Position numbers and translations under genes: made by a program. Under the pieces are notes generated by a model. That model was not told the origin of the DNA. It searched no databases and worked only from the letters and a program-made list of their open reading frames with translations. 64,000 bases of DNA from an uncultured Clostridia bacterium (lineage in GTDB: Bacteria > Bacillota > Clostridia > TANB77 > CAG-508): the NCBI GenBank assembly GCA_944388045.1, contig CALXHG010000004.1, positions 52,424 through 116,423 of the forward strand. The letters are read 5' to 3'. Shown here piece after piece: positions 8,162-17,689 of this stretch; within the stretch, counting starts at the first letter, position 1; each line of letters opens with the position of its first letter.

Positions 8162-9799
8162 ATGGAATTTAAAAGACGTCAACCAATTGGAATAGAACTA
8201 ATTAAAAGGGGATTAGTTACAGAGGCAGATGTTCAAAGAGCTTTATTAGAACAAAAGAAAAGTCCAAATAGAAAACTTGGCGAAATAATTAAAGATATGA
8301 ATGTTTGTGATTCTAAAGCTTTAATACAAGCAATTGGTGAAGTAATAGGGGTAAAAGGAATAATATTAAGTGAAGATTCTTTAAAAATAGATATGTTATC
8401 TTATATATCTCTAGAAATGGCAAAAAGATATAAAGCAATTCCATTTGACCTTGAAGATGATAAAATAAAAGTATGTTTTGCTGATACTACTGATAAAAGA
8501 ATTTTTGAAGCGATTAGAATGTTAATGATGAATAAAGGTTTAGTTATAGACCCATATGTTACATATACTGATATTATTGAAGATATTTTAAATAATATGG
8601 GAGGTTCTTCTAAAGTTGATGTTAAAGATATAGGAAATGAATCTAATATAACTGAATTAGTTGATTCTATAATAAAAACAGGAATGAACAAAAGAGCAAG
8701 TGATATTCATATAGAGCCTCAAAAAGATCAAATAAGAGTAAGATATAGAATAGATGGAGAATTATTTATTGCAACTACAATTCCTATAAATAAGTTACCA
8801 CAAGTTGTAGGTAGACTAAAAGCTATTTCAAATATGCATCAAGAAAAACAGGAATCACAAGATGGTAGAATATTAGCATATGAAGATTATAATATACGTG
8901 TATCTTCACAAAGAAATGTTTATGGAGAAAAATTTGTATTAAGACTTTTAAAGAAAAATAATAGTATTAAAAGCATATTTGAGTTAGGATATCCAGGTAC
9001 GCCAGAAGAATTAGACAAAAGTGTTAATAAAAGAAATAGTATTACAGTAATTGCTGCACCAACTGGAGAAGGAAAAACAACATCATTATATAGTATATTA
9101 GATTATTTAAATAAACCAAATATAAATATAACAACAATTGAAGATCCCGTAGAAATTCGTATGGAAGGTCTAAACCAAATAGAAATTGATGCAAAATCAA
9201 CTTTTGCAAGCAATTTAAGAACAATTTTAAGACAAGACCCTGATATTATATTAGTAGGAGAAATTAGAGATAAAGAAACTGCAGAAATTGCAATGCAAGC
9301 TGGACAAACAGGTCATTATGTATTATCTACAATACATACAATAGATGCAATAGAAGTTATAACCAGATTAAGAAAAATAGGAGTTTCAGATTATGATATA
9401 GCAAGTACATTGGCTACTGCTATATCTCAAAGACTTGTTAGAAGAATTTGTCCTTATTGTAGAAAAACTAGAGCTTTTACAGAAGAAGAGAAGAAAATAA
9501 TGCTAACAATTGAAAATAGATATGGAGTTAATTTTGATTTAAAAGGTAAAAAAACATATACACCAGTTGGATGTAAAAAATGTAATGACTCAGGATTTCT
9601 GGGAAGAATTGGTGTTTTCGAAATTCTTAATATAGATGATGAAATTAAAGAAATGATTATGAATGGAGCATCAAGTTTAGAGATAAGAAGACAGGCATTA
9701 AAAGGTAGTTATAAACCATTAGTAGTTGATGGTTTGAGAAAAGTTACAGATGGTGTTACTACACTAGAAGAACTTAATAGAAAATTATTAATTTTTTAG
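8162..9799 (+). CDS. pilB: Type IV pilus extension ATPase PilB
   Basis: 545 residues. An N-terminal MshEN-type domain (about 1-110, RRQPIGIELIKRGLVTEADV) precedes the secretion ATPase core. Walker A is APTGEGKTT (about 297-305); the Asp box and Walker B region contain QDPDIILVGEIRDKETA; the His box contains STIHT. A four-Cys zinc site follows (CPYC about 429-432, CKKC about 470-473), typical of PilB/GspE. It powers pilus assembly at the cytoplasmic face. I start at ATG 8162 (MEFKRRQPIG), nine bases after AAAGGA; the upstream ATGs at 8153 and 8120 overlap or precede that site. Confidence 0.95.
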   Translation: MEFKRRQPIGIELIKRGLVTEADVQRALLEQKKSPNRKLGEIIKDMNVCDSKALIQAIGEVIGVKGIILSEDSLKIDMLSYISLEMAKRYKAIPFDLEDDKIKVCFADTTDKRIFEAIRMLMMNKGLVIDPYVTYTDIIEDILNNMGGSSKVDVKDIGNESNITELVDSIIKTGMNKRASDIHIEPQKDQIRVRYRIDGELFIATTIPINKLPQVVGRLKAISNMHQEKQESQDGRILAYEDYNIRVSSQRNVYGEKFVLRLLKKNNSIKSIFELGYPGTPEELDKSVNKRNSITVIAAPTGEGKTTSLYSILDYLNKPNINITTIEDPVEIRMEGLNQIEIDAKSTFASNLRTILRQDPDIILVGEIRDKETAEIAMQAGQTGHYVLSTIHTIDAIEVITRLRKIGVSDYDIASTLATAISQRLVRRICPYCRKTRAFTEEEKKIMLTIENRYGVNFDLKGKKTYTPVGCKKCNDSGFLGRIGVFEILNIDDEIKEMIMNGASSLEIRRQALKGSYKPLVVDGLRKVTDGVTTLEELNRKLLIF

Positions 9800-9860
9800 T
9801 ATAATATTAAAAAATTAAAATACATTTATTACTTAATTTTTAGAAAGGATTGAATTTATT

Positions 9861-10964
9861 ATGGTTAATTTTGATAAAATAATTAAGGCTGCAATTGAAA
9901 AAGATGCCTCTGATATACATTTAGTTGCTGGACAACAACCAATGTTCAGAATAAAAAAAGCACTAATTGCATATGAAGACGAAAAAAAATTAAAAGATGA
10001 AGATATGTTTGAAATATGTGATTACATTATAAATGGAAATACAGCAAAAGCTGAAGCTTTTGAGCAAACTAGAAAATTAGATACATCATATGTATGTGAT
10101 GGAACACGTTTAAGGGTTAACATATCATTTGCTGATGAAGTTCCTGTATTTACAATGAGAATTATAAAAAATGATTTACCACCATATGAAGCACTAGGTG
10201 TTCCTGATGTAGTTAGAAGAATGACATATCAACCACAAGGATTAATATTAGTTACAGGAAAGACAAACTCTGGTAAATCAACAACTTTAAATGCTTTAGT
10301 AAATCATATTAATGAAACACAAAATAAGAAAATATTATCACTAGAAAGTCCGATAGAATATATGCATAAATCAAAAACATCATTAATAATTCAAAAAGAA
10401 GTAGGTAGTGGAAGAGATTGTTTAACATATCATGATGGTGTAAAAAATGCATTAAGAGAAGATTGTGATATATTAGTAATAGGAGAGATTAGAGATAAAA
10501 TTACAATGGAAGCAGCTATAGAAATGGCAGAATCTGGACACTTAGTAATTGGAACTTTACATACAAAATCTTGTGCAGAGACTATAGACAGAATGGTAAA
10601 CTTTTATGAAGTAAGAGACCAAGCACAAATCAAATATTTATTATCTTCATTATTAAAACTTGTAATATCTCAAAGACTATTATTAGGTGCAGAAGATAAA
10701 TTAGTTTTAGTTCCAGAAGTTATGGTAGTTGATAATGTAGTTTCAGGAGTTATAAGAAAAGAGAAAATTAGTGTAGCAGAAATTGAAGATGCTATTCAAA
10801 GTGGAGCTGAAAAGGGTAGTGTAAGTTTAGTAACATCACTAGCTAGCCTATTTCTTGATAATAAAATTACATTAGATCAAGCAAAAGCACAAATAGAGGA
10901 AAAGAATTATGAAATTTTAAATAGAACAGTTATGCAATTAAGAATAAAAAGAGGCAGAAGATAA
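9861..10964 (+). CDS. pilT: Type IV pilus retraction ATPase PilT
   Basis: 367 residues, the normal PilT length. It starts with a PAS-like N-terminal domain including the DASDIHLVAGQQPMFRI segment. Walker A GKTNSGKST (about 132-140), Walker B CDILVIGEIRDK and the His box GTLHT are all present. It lacks the zinc Cys motif of PilB, as expected for PilT. The protein drives pilus retraction, hence twitching or DNA uptake. A pilT directly between pilB and pilC shows the system is meant to be dynamic rather than a plain secretion apparatus. Confidence 0.93.
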   Translation: MVNFDKIIKAAIEKDASDIHLVAGQQPMFRIKKALIAYEDEKKLKDEDMFEICDYIINGNTAKAEAFEQTRKLDTSYVCDGTRLRVNISFADEVPVFTMRIIKNDLPPYEALGVPDVVRRMTYQPQGLILVTGKTNSGKSTTLNALVNHINETQNKKILSLESPIEYMHKSKTSLIIQKEVGSGRDCLTYHDGVKNALREDCDILVIGEIRDKITMEAAIEMAESGHLVIGTLHTKSCAETIDRMVNFYEVRDQAQIKYLLSSLLKLVISQRLLLGAEDKLVLVPEVMVVDNVVSGVIRKEKISVAEIEDAIQSGAEKGSVSLVTSLASLFLDNKITLDQAKAQIEEKNYEILNRTVMQLRIKRGRR

Positions 10965-10972
10965 TTTTATGA

Positions 10973-11011
10973 AAGGAGAAAATGTTAGTTTTTACTAATA
11001 TTTAGAATACT
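10973..11011 (+). promoter_or_regulatory. Hairpin between ribosome site and start codon of pilC
   Basis: AAGGAG at 10973-10978 is 33 bases before the ATG at 11012. A 10-bp hairpin (10980-10989 / 10994-11003, loop TTTT, one G-U pair) fills the gap; without it the spacing is nine bases. A seven-codon frame (ATG at 10982, stop TAG at 11003-11005) also starts just after the ribosome site, so a leader peptide is the alternative. Confidence 0.6.
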
Positions 11012-12373
11012 ATGGCAATATTTGTATATAAAGGTATAACTGACAAAGGATTAATTGTAAAAAATAGAGTTGAAGAAGAAAGTAAACAAAAATTAATGGA
11101 AAGACTTAAAGAAAATAAAATTACACCAATTGACATTGTAAAAGTAAGTATAGCTTCTTCAAATAAAAATAAAAAAAGAAAAAATATTAATAATTCAAAA
11201 GACATATTAAAAGATGTTAATACTGCAAAATTTACAACAGCAAAAAAAAATCAGAGTAAAATACAAAACAATAGAACAATAGAAAGAATTTCTATGTACT
11301 TAGAAGCAACTAAGAAAATAACAACAAAAGATGTAATTGTATTTACACAAAACTTCTATTTACTAAAAAAAGCGAATTTTAATAATATACATGCATTAAC
11401 AACAATAATAGAGTGTACAGAAAATTTGTCTTTTAAGGGTATATTAGAAGATATTTTAGCAGGTCTTGAAGCTGGACAATTTATGTATACAACAATGGAA
11501 TACTATTCAAATGTTTTTCCATTTATATATATAAATATGGTTAAAGTTGGAGAACTTTCTGGTTCATTAACAACTTCATTAGAACAGGCTGTAAAATATT
11601 TGGAGGATTCTACAGAATTAACAAAAAAGATTAAAAAGATACTTATTCCTAATATAATGCAATTTGTTGGAATAATAATTTTATTAGTTGCAGGAACACT
11701 AGTTGCAATACCACAAATTGAAAATTTATTTGATGAAATGGGATCAGATGCAGAATTGCCTGCAATTACATTATGGTTTAAAGACTTTTTGGGAAAGGTA
11801 ATGCAATATTGGCCTGTGCCAACTGCAATTATCGCTGCAATAGTTGGTCTTGTAGTGTTTTATATTAATACACCTAAAGGAAAATATAATTTTCATTATT
11901 TTAAATATAAAATGCCAATTTTTGGAGAATTAATATTTTTAATAGATTTTTCAAGATTTATTCAAGCTATTGAATTAAATGTTGTTAATGGAATGAGAAT
12001 ACAAGATGCACTTGAAGTAAGTAAAAATATAACTAAAAATCAAATAATGTTATCATTAATAGAAACTGCAATTAATAATATATTAACAGGTAATTCTTGG
12101 ATACAACCATTTGAGGATTCTGGATTGTGTTCTACAATGGAAACAGAAATGTTGAAAATAGGTATGGAAACTGATTTAACAGAAATGTTAGGCAAACTAA
12201 AAGAATATATGGATATTGATATAAAAAATAAGATGGAAAAAATATCTTCTGTAATGCCTCAAGTTGTTTACTCAATTGTTGGTATTGTATTGATATTCTT
12301 CGTAGTTGTTGTATTAGTACCAATTATTCAAGTATATATGGGAAATTTCTTATTCGATACAGCAGGAGTATAA
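11012..12373 (+). CDS. pilC: Type IV pilus inner-membrane platform protein PilC
   Basis: 453 residues. The first 35 residues (MAIFVYKGITDKG...) are the typical PilC/GspF N-terminus; a Lys/Asn-rich linker (about 50-90) follows. Two T2SSF domains are recognisable, each with the F..YPFIYINMVKVGE-type motif or its divergent counterpart (LCSTMETEMLKIGMETDL), with membrane spans at about 212-232, 268-288 and 420-440. PilC transmits the motor's motion to the pilus base. It is the last gene of the operon and is followed by a repeat cluster and the convergent rpsI terminator. Confidence 0.92.
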   Translation: MAIFVYKGITDKGLIVKNRVEEESKQKLMERLKENKITPIDIVKVSIASSNKNKKRKNINNSKDILKDVNTAKFTTAKKNQSKIQNNRTIERISMYLEATKKITTKDVIVFTQNFYLLKKANFNNIHALTTIIECTENLSFKGILEDILAGLEAGQFMYTTMEYYSNVFPFIYINMVKVGELSGSLTTSLEQAVKYLEDSTELTKKIKKILIPNIMQFVGIIILLVAGTLVAIPQIENLFDEMGSDAELPAITLWFKDFLGKVMQYWPVPTAIIAAIVGLVVFYINTPKGKYNFHYFKYKMPIFGELIFLIDFSRFIQAIELNVVNGMRIQDALEVSKNITKNQIMLSLIETAINNILTGNSWIQPFEDSGLCSTMETEMLKIGMETDLTEMLGKLKEYMDIDIKNKMEKISSVMPQVVYSIVGIVLIFFVVVVLVPIIQVYMGNFLFDTAGV

Positions 12374-12376
12374 TGC

Positions 12377-12467
12377 TATTGGGGTCGGTCCTTTTTGTTG
12401 TTGGGGTCGGTCCCTTTTGTTATTGGGGTCGGTCCCTTTTTGTGTTGGGGTCGGTCCCTTTTTGTGC
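12377..12467 (+). repeat. Cluster of four GGGGTCGGTCC repeats
   Basis: Four tandem units of about 22-23 bases built on GGGGTCGGTCC(C)TTTTTG, between pilC and the end of rpsI. The same unit recurs at 15750, 23192 (inverted) and 56496. GGG and CCC can form a small stem followed by a T-run, so each unit resembles a weak terminator on this strand. Confidence 0.9.
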
Positions 12468-12473
12468 AAGAAA

Positions 12474-12505
12474 AAACCTCAGAAGTTTTGAAACTTCTGA
12501 GGTTT
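12474..12505 (-). terminator. Terminator of rplM-rpsI
   Basis: Perfect 15-bp inverted repeat (12474-12488 / 12491-12505, arm AAACCTCAGAAGTTT) with a 2-base spacer. Read on the minus strand it is followed by six T, giving a standard Rho-independent terminator just after rpsI. Confidence 0.9.
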
Positions 12506-12529
12506 GATATATTTTGTAGAAAGATGTTT

Positions 12530-12931
12530 TTATCTTTTTGAGAATTGTGGTGCTTTTCTTGCTTTTTTTAGACCATATTTCTTTCTTTCTTTCATACGAG
12601 AATCTCTTGTTAAAAATCCACTAGATTTTAATACAGGTCTATATTCTGAATTAGCTTCATTTAAAGCTCTAGCAATTCCATGTCTAATAGCTCCAGCTTG
12701 ACCAGAAACACCACCACCATATACAGAACAAATAACATCATATTTTGATAATGTATTTGTTACAGTTAATGGTTGTCTAACAATAACTTTTAATGTTTCT
12801 AAATCGAAAAATTCTTCGATATCTTTTTTGTTTATTGTTATTTTTCCTGTTCCTTCAACTAATCTAACTCTAGCTATAGAACTTTTTCTTCTACCTGTAC
12901 CTAAGTATGTTATTTTATTTGACTTAGCCAT
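12530..12931 (-). CDS. rpsI: 30S ribosomal protein S9
   Basis: 133 residues, the expected length. It has the [14 protein letters not shown] start region and the C-terminal [17 protein letters not shown] tail that reaches the decoding site of the small subunit. It follows rplM by 21 bases and ends at a strong terminator, the usual two-gene rplM-rpsI operon. Confidence 0.98.
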   Translation of the reverse strand: MAKSNKITYLGTGRRKSSIARVRLVEGTGKITINKKDIEEFFDLETLKVIVRQPLTVTNTLSKYDVICSVYGGGVSGQAGAIRHGIARALNEANSEYRPVLKSSGFLTRDSRMKERKKYGLKKARKAPQFSKR

Positions 12932-12952
12932 TATTATTGTTCCTCCCTTAAA

Positions 12953-13387
12953 TTAAAAATTCCAAATTTCTGGTTTTTGTGCTTGAAGATTGTGTTCACT
13001 TCCGGCAAATGTTCTTAATTTTGTTGCCATTTGTCTACCTAAAGAATTATGTGGTAACATTCCTTTAACAGCAAGCATCATAGCTTTTTCTGGATTTTTT
13101 TGCATCATAACAAATGCTGGAGTTTCTTTCATTCCTCCAATATATCCAGAATGATGTCTGTAAGTTTTTGAATTTAATTTATTTCCTGTTAATTTTACAT
13201 CTTTACAATTGATAATTATTACATTATCACCTGTATCAATATTTGGTGTGAAAGTTGGTTTATGTTTTCCTCTAAGTAATCTTGCAGCTTCTGTTGCAAC
13301 TCTACCAAGTGGTTTATTTGCAGCATCAATAATATACCATTTTCTTTCAACTTCTGATTTTTTTGCACTATATGTTACATTATTCAT
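12953..13387 (-). CDS. rplM: 50S ribosomal protein L13
   Basis: 144 residues, complete, with the family's [19 protein letters not shown] and [19 protein letters not shown] segments. L13 is an early assembly protein of the large subunit. AGGAGG lies ten bases before the ATG. It is preceded by a structured leader and an excellent promoter, so it heads the rplM-rpsI operon. Confidence 0.98.
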   Translation of the reverse strand: MNNVTYSAKKSEVERKWYIIDAANKPLGRVATEAARLLRGKHKPTFTPNIDTGDNVIIINCKDVKLTGNKLNSKTYRHHSGYIGGMKETPAFVMMQKNPEKAMMLAVKGMLPHNSLGRQMATKLRTFAGSEHNLQAQKPEIWNF

Positions 13388-13423
13388 GGTAATATATTTC
13401 CTCCTAATTTATTATTTTTATAT

Positions 13424-13469
13424 GAAATTTAAATTTAAAGCTACCGGGGAGAAGCTTAAATTTAAATCA
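13424..13469 (-). promoter_or_regulatory. Candidate ribosomal protein L13 leader
   Basis: The transcribed leader of rplM contains an imperfect stem made of AAATTTAAGC and GCTTTAAATTT around the G/C-rich loop TTCTCCCCGGTA, unusual in this AT-rich region. Low-GC Gram-positives carry an autoregulatory L13 leader RNA at this place. The match is by position and shape; I could not check the covariance model. Confidence 0.5.
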
Positions 13470-13491
13470 TATTTCCAATATGTACTAAAAT

Positions 13492-13520
13492 ATTTTAATA
13501 CAAAAAGTGAAATTTGTCAA
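13492..13520 (-). promoter_or_regulatory. Sigma-A promoter of rplM-rpsI
   Basis: On the minus strand TTGACA (13520-13515) and TAAAAT (13497-13492) are spaced by exactly 17 bases: a near-consensus promoter, about 105 bases before the rplM start codon. Confidence 0.85.
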
Positions 13521-13699
13521 TAAATTTCTTAAAAGTTGTTGATATTTTTGTAAATGAAATATATAATAAAACAAAATGTGTGTCATACAATTTATAATAA
13601 TTATAATTAAAAATTAAATTTTTGATAGTATTTAGATAAAAAATATATTATATGTAAACCACAAAAATATTAGATTAAATAAAAAAGAAAGGTAGAAAT

Positions 13700-15331
13700 A
13701 TGGCAGAAGAAAAACATAAAATAAAAAAAGAAAGTTTTATGCAAGGTGTAATAACAATAATGTTTTCGCAAATTCTAATTAAAGTATTAGGATTAATATA
13801 TACTCTATATTTGACAAATAGAGAAGGCTTTGGAGATGCGGGAAATGCAATATATGTAAGTGGATACCAAATATATGCATTATTACTAACAATATCGTCA
13901 ATAGGAGTTCCAAATGCAATATCAAAAATGGTTGCAGAAAGACTAGCTGTAGGTGATAACAGAGGAGCTAATAGAGTATTTAAAGTAGCTTTAGCTACTT
14001 TTGGAATAATAGGTGCATGTGGTACTATTTTACTATTTTCATTTTCACATATAATTGCTTATAATTGGATTCAAATTCCAGAAGCAGAACTAACATTAAT
14101 TGCATTATCACCAGCAATATTTTTTGTTTCTATATCATCAGTTTTTAGAGGATATTTTAATGGAAGAAGAACTTTAAAAATAACTGCAAGAGCACAAACA
14201 ATAGAGCAAATATTTAAAACATTATTAACAATTGTTATAGTAGAAATAGTAGCATATATAACAACAACATCTACAGAAATGATGGCTGCAGGAGCAAACT
14301 TAGCTACAACAATTGCAACATTTACAAGTTTTGCATATATGTTTATATATTATAGAACCAAAAGAAAAGAAATAGGAAATGAAATACAACAAACAGTAAA
14401 TTATAAATATGAGAATGTAAAAACAATAATAAAAAGAATATTAATGGTATCTATTCCATTAACACTAAGTTCAATTATGACATCATTTAATAAAAATATA
14501 GACTCATTTACTGTTAAAAGAATTTTAAGCACTTATTTAGGCTCTGATACTGCACAAACATTATATGGAATATTAGGAGGAAAAGTAGATACAGTTACAA
14601 ATTTACCTCTTGCAATAAATATTGCTTTTGCAACAGCATTAGTTCCTGCAATTTCTGCAGCAAGAGCACAAAAAGATACAGAAACTGCAACAAAAAGGGT
14701 ATCTTTTTCACTATTAACATCAATGTTAATAGGATTACCATGTGTAGTTGGATTAGTAGTATTTGCACAACCAATTTTAAATTTATTATATCCTAATGCA
14801 AATTCAGGAGCATTATTACTACAATTAGTATCTATAGGTGTAATATTTTCAATATTAAATCAAACAATTAGTGGTGCGTTACAAGGGTTTGGAAAAGTTA
14901 TGATACCTGCATATGCTTTAGGAGCAGGATGTTTAGTAAAACTTATTTTAAATTTAATTTTATTAAGAATACCAGCATTAAATGTATATGGAGCAGCAAT
15001 ATCAACAATCTTTTGTCATGCAACAGCATTTATGATTGTATATATAGTTTTAAAAAGATATATAAAAATTGACTTAAGTTTTAATAAATTTGTAATAAAA
15101 CCAATTATAGCTACAGGAATTATGGGAGTTTGTTCATATACAGTATATTTACTATTAATGAAAAATAGTATATTTATAGGAAATAAGGCAACAATAATAT
15201 CAATGTTATTTGCTGTAATAATATATGTTTTAGCAGTTATAAGTTTAAAAATTTATAATGAAGAAGATATAAAAATGCTTCCAAAAGGAGATAAAATCTT
15301 AAAAATTTTAAAAAAAGTTAAAATTTATTAA
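13700..15331 (+). CDS. Polysaccharide/lipid II flippase (MATE-like, SpoVB/MurJ family)
   Basis: 543 residues with about 14 predicted membrane spans. The N-terminus (SFMQGVITIMFSQILIKVLGLIYTLYL) and the IGVPNAISKMVAER segment are typical of the SpoVB/YtgP branch of the MOP flippase family, which moves undecaprenyl-linked precursors across the membrane. In spore formers members act either in general peptidoglycan synthesis or spore cortex synthesis, and sequence alone does not separate these. It stands alone, with AAAGG before the ATG. Well conserved, with no frameshift. Confidence 0.85.
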   Translation: MAEEKHKIKKESFMQGVITIMFSQILIKVLGLIYTLYLTNREGFGDAGNAIYVSGYQIYALLLTISSIGVPNAISKMVAERLAVGDNRGANRVFKVALATFGIIGACGTILLFSFSHIIAYNWIQIPEAELTLIALSPAIFFVSISSVFRGYFNGRRTLKITARAQTIEQIFKTLLTIVIVEIVAYITTTSTEMMAAGANLATTIATFTSFAYMFIYYRTKRKEIGNEIQQTVNYKYENVKTIIKRILMVSIPLTLSSIMTSFNKNIDSFTVKRILSTYLGSDTAQTLYGILGGKVDTVTNLPLAINIAFATALVPAISAARAQKDTETATKRVSFSLLTSMLIGLPCVVGLVVFAQPILNLLYPNANSGALLLQLVSIGVIFSILNQTISGALQGFGKVMIPAYALGAGCLVKLILNLILLRIPALNVYGAAISTIFCHATAFMIVYIVLKRYIKIDLSFNKFVIKPIIATGIMGVCSYTVYLLLMKNSIFIGNKATIISMLFAVIIYVLAVISLKIYNEEDIKMLPKGDKILKILKKVKIY

Positions 15332-15448
15332 AAAAAAAGAGGGATTTTATAATATTTTGGAGAATAAATAAAACAGAAAGTACAGATATTGCTTAACAAC
15401 TGCAATATAAGTACATATTATTACAAAATTTTATAGGAGGTAGTCGCA

Positions 15449-15724
15449 ATGAACAAAGCTGAATTAGTAGCAGCAATGTCTGCAAAAACAGGAGAATCAA
15501 AAAAAGCAACAGAAGCAACATTAAACGCATTTGTTGAAGTTGTTGCAGAAGCATTAAAAGGAGGAGATAAAATCCAATTAGTTGGATTTGGTTCTTTTGA
15601 AGTAAGAAAAAGAGCTGCAAGAAAAGGTAGAAATCCTCAAACTAAAGAAGAAATAAAAATACCTGCATCTAAAGCTCCAGTATTCAAAGCTGGTAAAGCA
15701 TTAAAAGACACAGTAAACAAATAA
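15449..15724 (+). CDS. hup: HU family DNA-binding protein
   Basis: 91 residues, the exact size of bacterial HU. It begins MNKAELVAAMSAKTGESKKA and has the DNA-binding arm with GFGSFEVRKRAARKGRNPQT. HU is the abundant nucleoid protein that bends DNA. The ribosome site AGGAGG is strong, in line with high expression. A 7-bp inverted repeat (15386-15392 / 15402-15408, arm ATATTGC) lies in its leader. It is followed by the repeat cluster and the 77-bp inverted repeat element. Confidence 0.97.
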   Translation: MNKAELVAAMSAKTGESKKATEATLNAFVEVVAEALKGGDKIQLVGFGSFEVRKRAARKGRNPQTKEEIKIPASKAPVFKAGKALKDTVNK

Positions 15725-15749
15725 GAATATGAAAATATATGATTTTGCT

Positions 15750-15860
15750 AGGGTCGATCCATTTTATATTGGGGTCGGTCCTTTTTTTGCCTGGTAGCTA
15801 TGTGTTGGGGTCGGTCCTTTTTTGTCTGGAGGCTATGTGTTGGGGTCGGTCCCTTTTTTA
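15750..15860 (+). repeat. Second cluster of GGGGTCGGTCC repeats
   Basis: Four units, the first degenerate (GGGTCGATCCA). Here the units are longer because two carry an extra CTGG(T/A)GGCTATGTGTT-like spacer. The last unit forms the outer part of the inverted repeat element that follows. Confidence 0.85.
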
Positions 15861-16094
15861 CTCAGGGGCTTTCGTCTGGTGTCTGTTCAAAATCATACCA
15901 TTATATAATTGGTTTTTATACCTTGTGTGTCGCAACCTACAAAAGAATTTTAATATGTAGGTTGCTCCAAATCGCATTCGCTCCGCTCTTTTGGTCGCTT
16001 ACGCGGTATTGCAAACTAATTATATAATGGTATGATTTTGAACAGACACCAGACGAAAGCCCCTGAGTAAAAAAGGGACCGACCTCAACACATA
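15834..16094. repeat. 77-bp inverted-repeat element after hup
   Basis: The two arms 15834-15910 and 16018-16094 are exact reverse complements except for one base (G in the left arm, A in the right). They enclose 107 bases, which contain a second hairpin (GCAACCTACA ... TGTAGGTTGC) and a relatively GC-rich stretch (around CGCATTCGCTCCGCTC). The outer part of the arms is the GGTCGGTCCC repeat. There is no open reading frame of a transposase. This is either a miniature transposon-like (MITE) element or a very stable non-coding RNA. Confidence 0.85.
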
Positions 16095-16194
16095 CAAGAA
16101 ACAATTACCAACAAAAAATTCAATTTAACTATTGATTTTACTAATAATTATTGATATATTATATAATAGAAAAAACAAAAGAAAGGGAAAAAAA

Positions 16195-17673
16195 GTGTTA
16201 AAAAGATTAAAAGAAAATAAAGGCATAACAGGTGTTGATGCTACAATAGCAGTAGTTATTCTAATTATTTTTGTACCATTGATAGCAGGGTCTTTTTCAA
16301 ATTTAATAAATATGAAATTAAAGAACGAAAGGAAATCTACAGCTTTAAATATTGCAATTCAATTAATTGAAGGTGTAAAATTAATGGATTATGATAGTTT
16401 AGTTTCAGGAATAACAGCTGATGATATATTAGGGCAAAGTGGAGACTTAAATAGTTATGTTTTACCTAAAGGTTATTCTATAGAGACAATAGCAGTTGTA
16501 GAAAAAGAAGATGAAAAAGAAGTAATAATATCAGTAGGTTATATAGAAAATAATAAAACAGAATATATAGAATTAAAAACCACAGTCTATCCTAAACTGG
16601 AAAGTGAAGAAAAACTTGAAATTTTAGCAGAAGTAACAAATCCGAAAGCAACATATGAAGAAAATGATAATTTAAATTATGAAATTACATTAAATAATGT
16701 TGGAGATGTTACATTATATAATGTTCATGTATCACTTGAAAAACTAGAAAATCAATATGGAGAAACATATGCAACACAAGGATGGGATATTACAGAACCA
16801 TTTACATCAGGAGAAACAGAGAAATTTACTACAAATTTTTCAACTAGAAACGGTATATGGAATGCATATTTTAAAGTTACAGCAACAACTCAACCAGATG
16901 GTGGAGATACAATAGAATATACAAGACAAATTTTTGTTTATAGAATGATATTACGAGAAAAAATGCTAGTACAAGTAGAGACTATAAATGATTCTCAAAA
17001 TGACACAGGTTATGACTATGGAGAAGTTGTTAAATTCAAAACAGTTATAACTAATACTGGAACATCTACAATTAAAGGAATATCAATAGACTCTCCTAAA
17101 GGTTTTGAAGAAAATGTAATAGATAGATTAGAACCTGGAGAAACAAAAGAGGTTGAAGGATATGAGTATGCGATTAAAGAAGAGGATATAGGAAAAGGAA
17201 CATTAACATATTCAGTTAAAGTTACAACAGCGGAGCCATCACTTGAACAAATGGCACAAGCAGAATTTAAAGTTGCTGATACTATTGCAGTATTAAGTGC
17301 TGAATTTGTAGAAACAAGTACACCAAATAATGGAAGTATATATGATTATTATATAGATTCTAGTATAAACTTTTCAATTTCACTATCAAATATAGGAAAC
17401 TCAAGATTAAATAATATTTCAATAAAATTATATATTGGAAATGATGAAGATGGACCATATGACTATGTTTATGGATGGGTTGAAGACCTTGGAATAAATT
17501 CCATGAAAACAATTACTAAAAGTGTATTACCAACTGATATAAGATTAGAAAACTTTACAGGTAATAAAGTAGCTTTTGTTGAAATTATAGATGAAAAAGG
17601 AAATAAAACGAGAAGTGAGAAAATAGATTTGTTTTTACAAAACATACCACCAACAGTTGAAGAGACAAATTAA
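16195..17673 (+). CDS. Large surface protein with prepilin-like N-terminus
   Basis: 492 residues. The N-terminus VLKRLKENKGITGVDATIAVV has a basic leader, a Gly before a hydrophobic helix and Asp at position +5, i.e. a class III signal. The rest is a string of beta-sandwich domains (DUF11/CARDB-like, e.g. around NLNYEITLNNVGDVTLYNVHV and VVKFKTVITNTGTSTIKG), 150-480, ending without a sorting signal. GTG 16195 is chosen because GAAAGGG lies seven bases upstream; the longer frame from 16132 has no ribosome site. It is likely a pilus-associated adhesin or minor pilin exported by the type IV pilus machinery; the function is inferred. Confidence 0.7.
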   Translation: MLKRLKENKGITGVDATIAVVILIIFVPLIAGSFSNLINMKLKNERKSTALNIAIQLIEGVKLMDYDSLVSGITADDILGQSGDLNSYVLPKGYSIETIAVVEKEDEKEVIISVGYIENNKTEYIELKTTVYPKLESEEKLEILAEVTNPKATYEENDNLNYEITLNNVGDVTLYNVHVSLEKLENQYGETYATQGWDITEPFTSGETEKFTTNFSTRNGIWNAYFKVTATTQPDGGDTIEYTRQIFVYRMILREKMLVQVETINDSQNDTGYDYGEVVKFKTVITNTGTSTIKGISIDSPKGFEENVIDRLEPGETKEVEGYEYAIKEEDIGKGTLTYSVKVTTAEPSLEQMAQAEFKVADTIAVLSAEFVETSTPNNGSIYDYYIDSSINFSISLSNIGNSRLNNISIKLYIGNDEDGPYDYVYGWVEDLGINSMKTITKSVLPTDIRLENFTGNKVAFVEIIDEKGNKTRSEKIDLFLQNIPPTVEETN

Positions 17674-17689
17674 ACAAATAAAAACAAGA

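Larger units (their letters stand above)
13388..13699. other. Divergent intergenic region rplM / flippase gene
   Basis: 312 bases. The left half holds the rplM leader hairpin and promoter. The right half (13521-13699) is AT-rich; I see only the ribosome site AAAGG before the flippase gene and no confident promoter or small gene. Confidence 0.6.

Noticed and set aside
12377..12467. CRISPR-like appearance of the GGTCGGTCC clusters
   Set aside because: Units are 22-23 bases with almost no unique spacer, no leader and no cas genes; these are plain tandem repeats.
15739..16027. Overlapping short frames encoding VGPFF/GSVLF-type peptides in repeat clusters (also 23095-23441 and 56426-56709)
   Set aside because: They exist because the GGGGTCGGTCC repeat is open in several frames; no ribosome site and no consistent product.
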